Shown here: one piece after another, positions 59,410-64,000 of the stretch
Layout of the letters: each line of letters begins with the position of its first letter
How positions within the stretch are numbered: the stretch's first letter is position 1
Origin: Rhizophagus clarus
Taxonomy: Eukaryota; Glomeromycota; Glomeromycetes; Glomerales; Glomeraceae
Direction of reading: 5' to 3'
DNA length: 64,000 nucleotides
Assembly (NCBI GenBank): GCA_015698045.1
Contig: BLAL01000206.1
Span: forward strand, 620,001-684,000
Notes under the pieces: generated by a model
What the model saw: only the letters and a program-made list of their open reading frames with translations
Databases searched by the model: none
What the model was told of the DNA's origin: nothing
Made by a program: the position numbers and the translations under genes

Positions 59410-59830
59410 CTAAGGAAAACTAGAGTATCGAACTGATGTTGTGCAAATGTGAATATATGAGCACCAGTCATAGACTGTCTTGTTGTCTTCCTGGTATGTT
59501 AAGACCCTAAACACGTACAAGTTGTTCAAAGATTGAGCATAGAAATGAATATTCAAATTAACTCTTGCAATGATGTCGTTCTTGAAGTATTCGTTGCTGT
59601 AATCGGAATTCAACAACTGATCCAAATGACAGATGATGCAGTGCGAATTGTGAAATAATTACTATAATGTTTAAAATGTAATTTAGCAATCAGAGTAATT
59701 ACTGACAGGAGAATCTTTAAAATAATTGAAAAATTAACTTAACAAAAATTATTGAAAATTTAACTTACTCGTTAAATACATAACAGTGCCCTCAAATATT
59801 AAAATATGCATTCCTTAATCCACTTAGTGT
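59410..59830 (-). pseudogene. unidentified two-exon gene or remnant, FRVLT family
   Basis: Exon-like start 59811–59767 (MHILIFEGTVMYLT, then GTAAGT). Acceptor CTGTCAG is near 59704, then ITLIAKLHFKH. The long frame 59625–59410 reads LLNSDYSNEYFKNDIIARVN, then LNIHFYAQSLNNLYVFRVLT and VYDWCSYIHICTTS. The two parts are not in one frame, so it is probably broken. It is paralogous at nucleotide level to 25700–26071 and shares the FRVLT/Cys motif with 53047–53235. The hydrophobic start hints at a secreted or membrane protein. No domain recognised. Confidence 0.4.
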
Positions 59831-60545
59831 TCTAAAAAAAAAAAAAAAAAAATTAAAAAAATTTACCAAATACCCGAGAAAGCATATACTGAAGCCCATA
59901 ATTTTAAACGTGTTTGTTATGTTTTAGTATGAAATGTTTCAAAACTTAAGTTCGTTTTAATATTTTCTTACTGTAATTAGAAATATCGACTTACTTCTTT
60001 TGCAGATTTCATTGATAACAAGTAACAACACTAATATTTTCATTGTTTAATCATAATCACACTTTTGAATGTTCCAATTATTGTTTAGCCATGCTCTCGA
60101 AAATGTAGTAGGCTTCCCAACGGGGATTTGTGAAAACGTATAGAATTGATGAAAGTAAAAGATCTATTTATATTACAGAGCTCAAGCACGCATTCTGACT
60201 TGAAGGCTTTTAATATTTCAATTCAAAGAAAAAGAGAACAAATCTAATGGTAATGTTTGCAAATCACTCGCAATCATCCCCTGATACTTATGTTACAGCT
60301 GAGCGCTAATCTTTGCTAATCTGATCAAAGGCTGGACTGTTGCAATTTTTTTCTTTTTTTTTTTTTCTTAAATCTCGAAAAAATAATCAGGATTTGATCG
60401 GTCCTTCGCTCTATTAGCTAGGATCGTGTTGTACTGAATTCTTTAAAATATGGTATGTTCATATTTTGAATTGTAAATCAAAGTTTAACGAATAAATAAA
60501 GGTTTATAATTTTTTTTTTTTTTTTTCGATACATAAGTTCACACA
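59831..60545. other. intergenic with homopolymers
   Basis: Poly-A at 59835–59852 and poly-T at 60349–60367 and 60511–60526. No gene seen. Confidence 0.45.
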
Positions 60546-60965
60546 ATGCCTCTAGATTCAAAATCCACTACTTCTACATCACGTTAATCAACACGGCTGT
60601 CAAGAAACACCAAAGACGAAAACGGATCGACATTAACAACTAACGTAGAACGCAAGTGTTCTGTTACAACATAATCTAATGTAAATAAGAATGATGATTT
60701 TATCCGATAGAAATTGATGATCAGACATCTCTTCAGAAAATCCGAGTTATTTGCTATTATTGATGTTCAAGAAAAACTCCAGAAACAATGCAAAGGCAAT
60801 AACAAAAAAAACGCTCAAAAAATAAAGATTGATGATAATGACGATTTTGTATCTGAAGAAGAATCCACCTCCCAAGAAAACGAAACGTGAACAAAGAGAA
60901 GTAATTATTTAAACCGTACCAATCAAAAAACAATATGACAACGGAAAGGTATTGGAGAAAGTGCA
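60546..60965 (+). pseudogene. coding relic with acidic/basic N-terminal region
   Basis: Plus-strand translation from 60546 (MPLDSKSTTSTSR, STRLSRNTKDENGSTL, FAIIDVQEKLQKQCKGNNKK, then DDNDDFVSEEESTSQENET) is clearly protein-like but interrupted. It may be the beginning of the same relic element as the sequence at 61.3–62.6 kb. Family not established. Confidence 0.4.
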
Positions 60966-61269
60966 TTACTCTCTCCCTAATTAAGCTAAGATAACTTCGC
61001 AGCGATGGGTATTACTCTTATAAAGTTGAAGAAATAAATTGCCTGTTCATAGTAGAATGATCTTATTAATCAAAACTAAAAGAAATATCTCAAGTGCTTA
61101 ATTAATAAACCCCTCGTTTTAATGGTGATTTATCTGTGGACTGTGAAGAGCTTAAGATTCCGTCAAACGCCACGATGGTCGTGTTACTTTACAGCCTAGC
61201 TCTAAAACTTCGTGCTTCGTGATCGGAGGACCAAGGGAATAGAAAAAAACTCAACATCATGAATTTTCT

Positions 61270-62620
61270 ACGCTAATGGAATCAGCTTTTGAATTGATTA
61301 AAACTTCTTCTAAGAAATCAGATGATGTTATGGATAAATATCAAAAATCAAAATCTCTAAAACTTACAAAATTATTTAATTACTGTAGTCGCTTCACTTG
61401 CTACTGCACAATTAGGTATAGAAAGGTATCGTCAAAGATTAGCGTTGTGATCAAAGTCTTTTGAAAGATAAAGGTAGCGAGTGGGGGAGGAAAGATTGCA
61501 AAGAATGGGATACTACATTGTTAATTATTGAATCTTTCGAAATTAGAAGGATATCATCTGTTCTTCTACCAAAGAGTACAAAGCGGGTGTCCGAATGCCG
61601 AAGAATTCGCATAACCATAGATCTCAAGGCAACAAAATTCAAGTATTGTCTTCTAATGATACTCGTAGCAGAGTCCGTTATTAAAGTAGCAATGAAAATT
61701 ACGTCGATTATTTATTCATTGACATAATGAATTGCAGAAAAGAAACACTTGTCTTGATGGGTATTATAGATGATAGGTCTGCTATATCATGAGAAGAGTT
61801 ATTTAATCTATGCCCCCTAGTTCCATTATGTAAATTATCGTTACCATCACCTTAGGGCTTTTTTGGTTTTGTAGAAGTCACCGTTCAAGCACCCGATCCT
61901 CCTGGTGATAATCAATTTAATTGATCAAGAAACAAAGTATCCATCATTTGCATCTGCAGTGATACCAATGCTCAAAATTCAAGCGTTAAGGTCCATTTCC
62001 AGGAAATGAGGTTCAGTAAACCTCGAGTTGTACAAGTCAGTTCAATTATAGAGATAAATGAGAAGTCAATTCTGATATTCGTCTTGATCTTATCCACATA
62101 GAAGATTAATCATGATGATATTAATTTTGATGACTTTAGAAAAATTTGGATCTCTGGAATGCTGATGATTTTGGCAAAATTGACCTCCTTTACTATACCC
62201 ATGAACATAGTATGCAGGCACAATAGTATAGTAAAATATTTCATTCTTATTGTGGGCCAGGGCAAAATAAAGATTCTCCATCAATTGAAAAGAATTTATG
62301 CGAACTAGATTTCCGTTGATAAAAATAAAGTTTATGTATTCTCTTCAAAATCTGAAGGCGTGAATGGTATCATTAAATACATAGTAATCGAAGATACAAT
62401 TTGATACTATTATGGAATTTAAAGACGAGCAAATACGTTGTCTACCTATAAGTATAACAAGCCTATTACAATTGCTGATACGAATGATTTTATTGAAGAG
62501 GAAATAATTATGGAGATGATCGAGGAAGAGATCGTAGATGGAGGTGTAGGTCGTGGAAGTAGTGAAGTAGTGATAGAGGTTATAAGGTTGATTTTTTAGT
62601 GATGTCATTTAATTTTTCAA
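61270..62620 (+). pseudogene. fossil, possibly type-B (protein-primed) DNA polymerase element
   Basis: The phrase GFVEVTVQAPDPPGDNQF (about 61865–61920) resembles the motif preceding the catalytic fingers in protein-primed family-B DNA polymerases of fungal linear plasmids and Polinton-like elements. Neighbouring stretches are coding-like but decayed, and an acidic Glu/Gly-rich stretch closes the region near 62600. The element is heavily broken, no terminal repeats were found and the age looks old. The assignment rests on one short motif. Confidence 0.3.
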
Positions 62621-62936
62621 TTAAAAATCAATTTTTTTTTTGCATAAGCGAATAAAATATAAGTGGCAACAAATTTACGATGTAATCCCTAAATCTAATA
62701 ATAATTGAAGATGGATTGTAACCTACTGGGATAATTAAATTAGTTCAACCATTAGGACAGATCACTTAAATAAATGAATCTTCGAATGAATTTAGTGGAA
62801 AGTCCAACAGAAAGAGAAAAATTCGTAACAGAAATTCAAATGGATAGAACAACAATTAACTCCACTCCGTTACCAATACCCGTTTGTGAACAAGAAGGGC
62901 AGGTCAAAGTGATGAATTAGTTGGCTTAACTGCCTA

Positions 62937-63464
62937 TGGAAGTGAAAATTAATTTTTTATTGGTCAAACCTTCATCTTATTCAGATACAAACACACGAAT
63001 GAACTGCCGTTTGAATTCCCGTTGACTCTTTATTTTAATATATATGGACTGGCTGTCGTATTGATACTGAATTACTAGGCGAATAGATCGCAACAGTATA
63101 ATAAGCGGATTGGGTAGGCATGAGATTGAACAGGAGATATTTTGGTGCTCATTTGATTATCCATACACGTTTGATATTCTTATGCATACTCATCTCGCGG
63201 ATTTTGAAAGTATTTGTTAATGAAGTCGCGCTGCCCATGTAAGCGAAAATTAATTTTTTATTGTTCAAACTTTCAACCTATTCAAATACAAACACACGAA
63301 TGAACTGCCGTTTGAATTACTAGGCGAATAGGTCGCAACAATATAATAAGCGGATTGGATATGCATGAGATTGAATTTGGTGCTCATCTGATTATCCATA
63401 CACGTTTGATATTCTTGTGCATACTCATTCTCGCGGATTTTGAAAGTATTTGTTAATGAAGTCA
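62937..63464 (+). repeat. large direct duplication, about 225–290 bp unit
   Basis: Unit 1 (about 62937–63226) and unit 2 (about 63239–63464) share AAATTAATTTTTTATTG, ACAAACACACGAATGAACTG, GGCGAATAG, ATAATAAGCGGATTGG and ATCCATACACGTTTGATATT, and both end TTTGTTAATGAAGTC. Unit 2 lacks about 60 bp around the middle. Similarity is about nine in ten bases, so the duplication is younger than the surrounding decay. Confidence 0.85.
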
Positions 63465-64000
63465 GTCGCCTATTGTCGGAGGATTTGAAATAGAGAATGC
63501 AACTGGCGTAGTTCTATTCGATGTGCTTGGAAAATGAATATCACCTTTTGTAGAAGTTGGATGTTTATAATTCTACAAGGTATTGATTAATGGATAAAGA
63601 TGATCAAATGATTTGACATACATGTATATATTTTTAAGCAAAGACGAGTGTATGATTTAGTTTGGTTACGTCTGACATTATGTATTGAAGGTTAATATAG
63701 ACTTCTTATTTCCATTTAACACGCGTTTGAAAGAAATTTTGGTTAACAATATTATCATAGGATTATAAGAATTTTTTTTTCTAAAAAGAAAAATATTTTG
63801 TGTAACAGGAACAATGATTTGCGAAAGTTGAATAAAAAACAAAAAGATGAAATGTTGGATTTTATTCTTCAGCCCTATTTGTTACTTTTTTATAATTTGT
63901 ATGTATGCAATTTTTTATTGCTTCTTTTTTTTTTATAGTAAATTCTAATATTAGACATGAATTACTGTAAATATTAAATAATTTTATCTTAAACACGAAT
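63465..64000. other. right-edge spacer
   Basis: A short coding-like scrap (VGGFEIENATGVVLFDVLGK, about 63470–63534, plus) follows the duplication, then AT-rich spacer. Nothing else seen. Confidence 0.35.

Noticed and set aside
1-64000. CRISPR arrays, operons, ribosome-binding sites, rRNA
   Set aside because: None seen. The tandem arrays have no unique spacers, and the gene structure is eukaryotic with spliceosomal introns.

Overview
The window is about 75% A+T, and its genes use many short GT–AG introns (about 65–110 bp). The two intact multi-exon genes, the HMG-box gene, the F-box/LRR gene, the RNAi gene families and the many dispersed and tandem repeats all fit an arbuscular mycorrhizal fungus of the Rhizophagus irregularis type (Glomeromycotina). 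This is inference from gene content and composition; no marker locus was compared.

Layout. 0–8.6 kb: a decayed coding stretch, a nest of terminal-inverted-repeat (TIR) elements with long polypyrimidine/polypurine arms that carry splice-site modules (2.1–5.4 kb), then AT-rich repeats. 8.6–10.2 kb: a frameshifted F-box/LRR gene (minus). 10–20 kb: mostly intergenic, with a 150-bp hAT-type MITE with target duplication, AT-rich repeats, a broken multi-exon kelch-like gene (18.9–19.7 kb) and a 253-bp element with perfect 29-bp TIRs beside it. 20.3–20.8 kb: an HMG-box gene (MATA_HMG type) with a 28-bp minisatellite in its promoter. 25.7–26.1 kb: a decayed member of a small unidentified family that also occurs at 53.0–53.2 and 59.4–59.8 kb. 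27.1–28.2 kb: an intact four-exon SAM-dependent methyltransferase. 29.3–31.0 and 34.5–37.4 kb: two decayed copies of a eukaryotic (RNAi) RNA-dependent RNA polymerase, each with an internally inverted catalytic segment. 38.9–41.8 kb: fragments of an LRR gene, the kelch-like gene and another gene, plus a degenerate tRNA-like sequence. 42.8–46.2 kb: a complete 12-exon Argonaute gene (834 aa) with the catalytic D-E-D-H set. 46–64 kb: gene-poor, with four tandem-repeat arrays, a LINE reverse-transcriptase scrap and, near the right end, coding relics that may include a type-B DNA polymerase fossil.

Genes together. Argonaute and the two ruined RdRP copies belong to one pathway (small-RNA silencing) and lie within 17 kb. 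Argonaute is uninterrupted while both RdRP copies are dead as proteins but hold RdRP sequence in both orientations. Together with the foldback and TIR elements, this makes the window a plausible small-RNA-producing region. That is a hypothesis; no expression evidence is available. Intact protein genes called with confidence are the Argonaute, the methyltransferase and the HMG-box protein.
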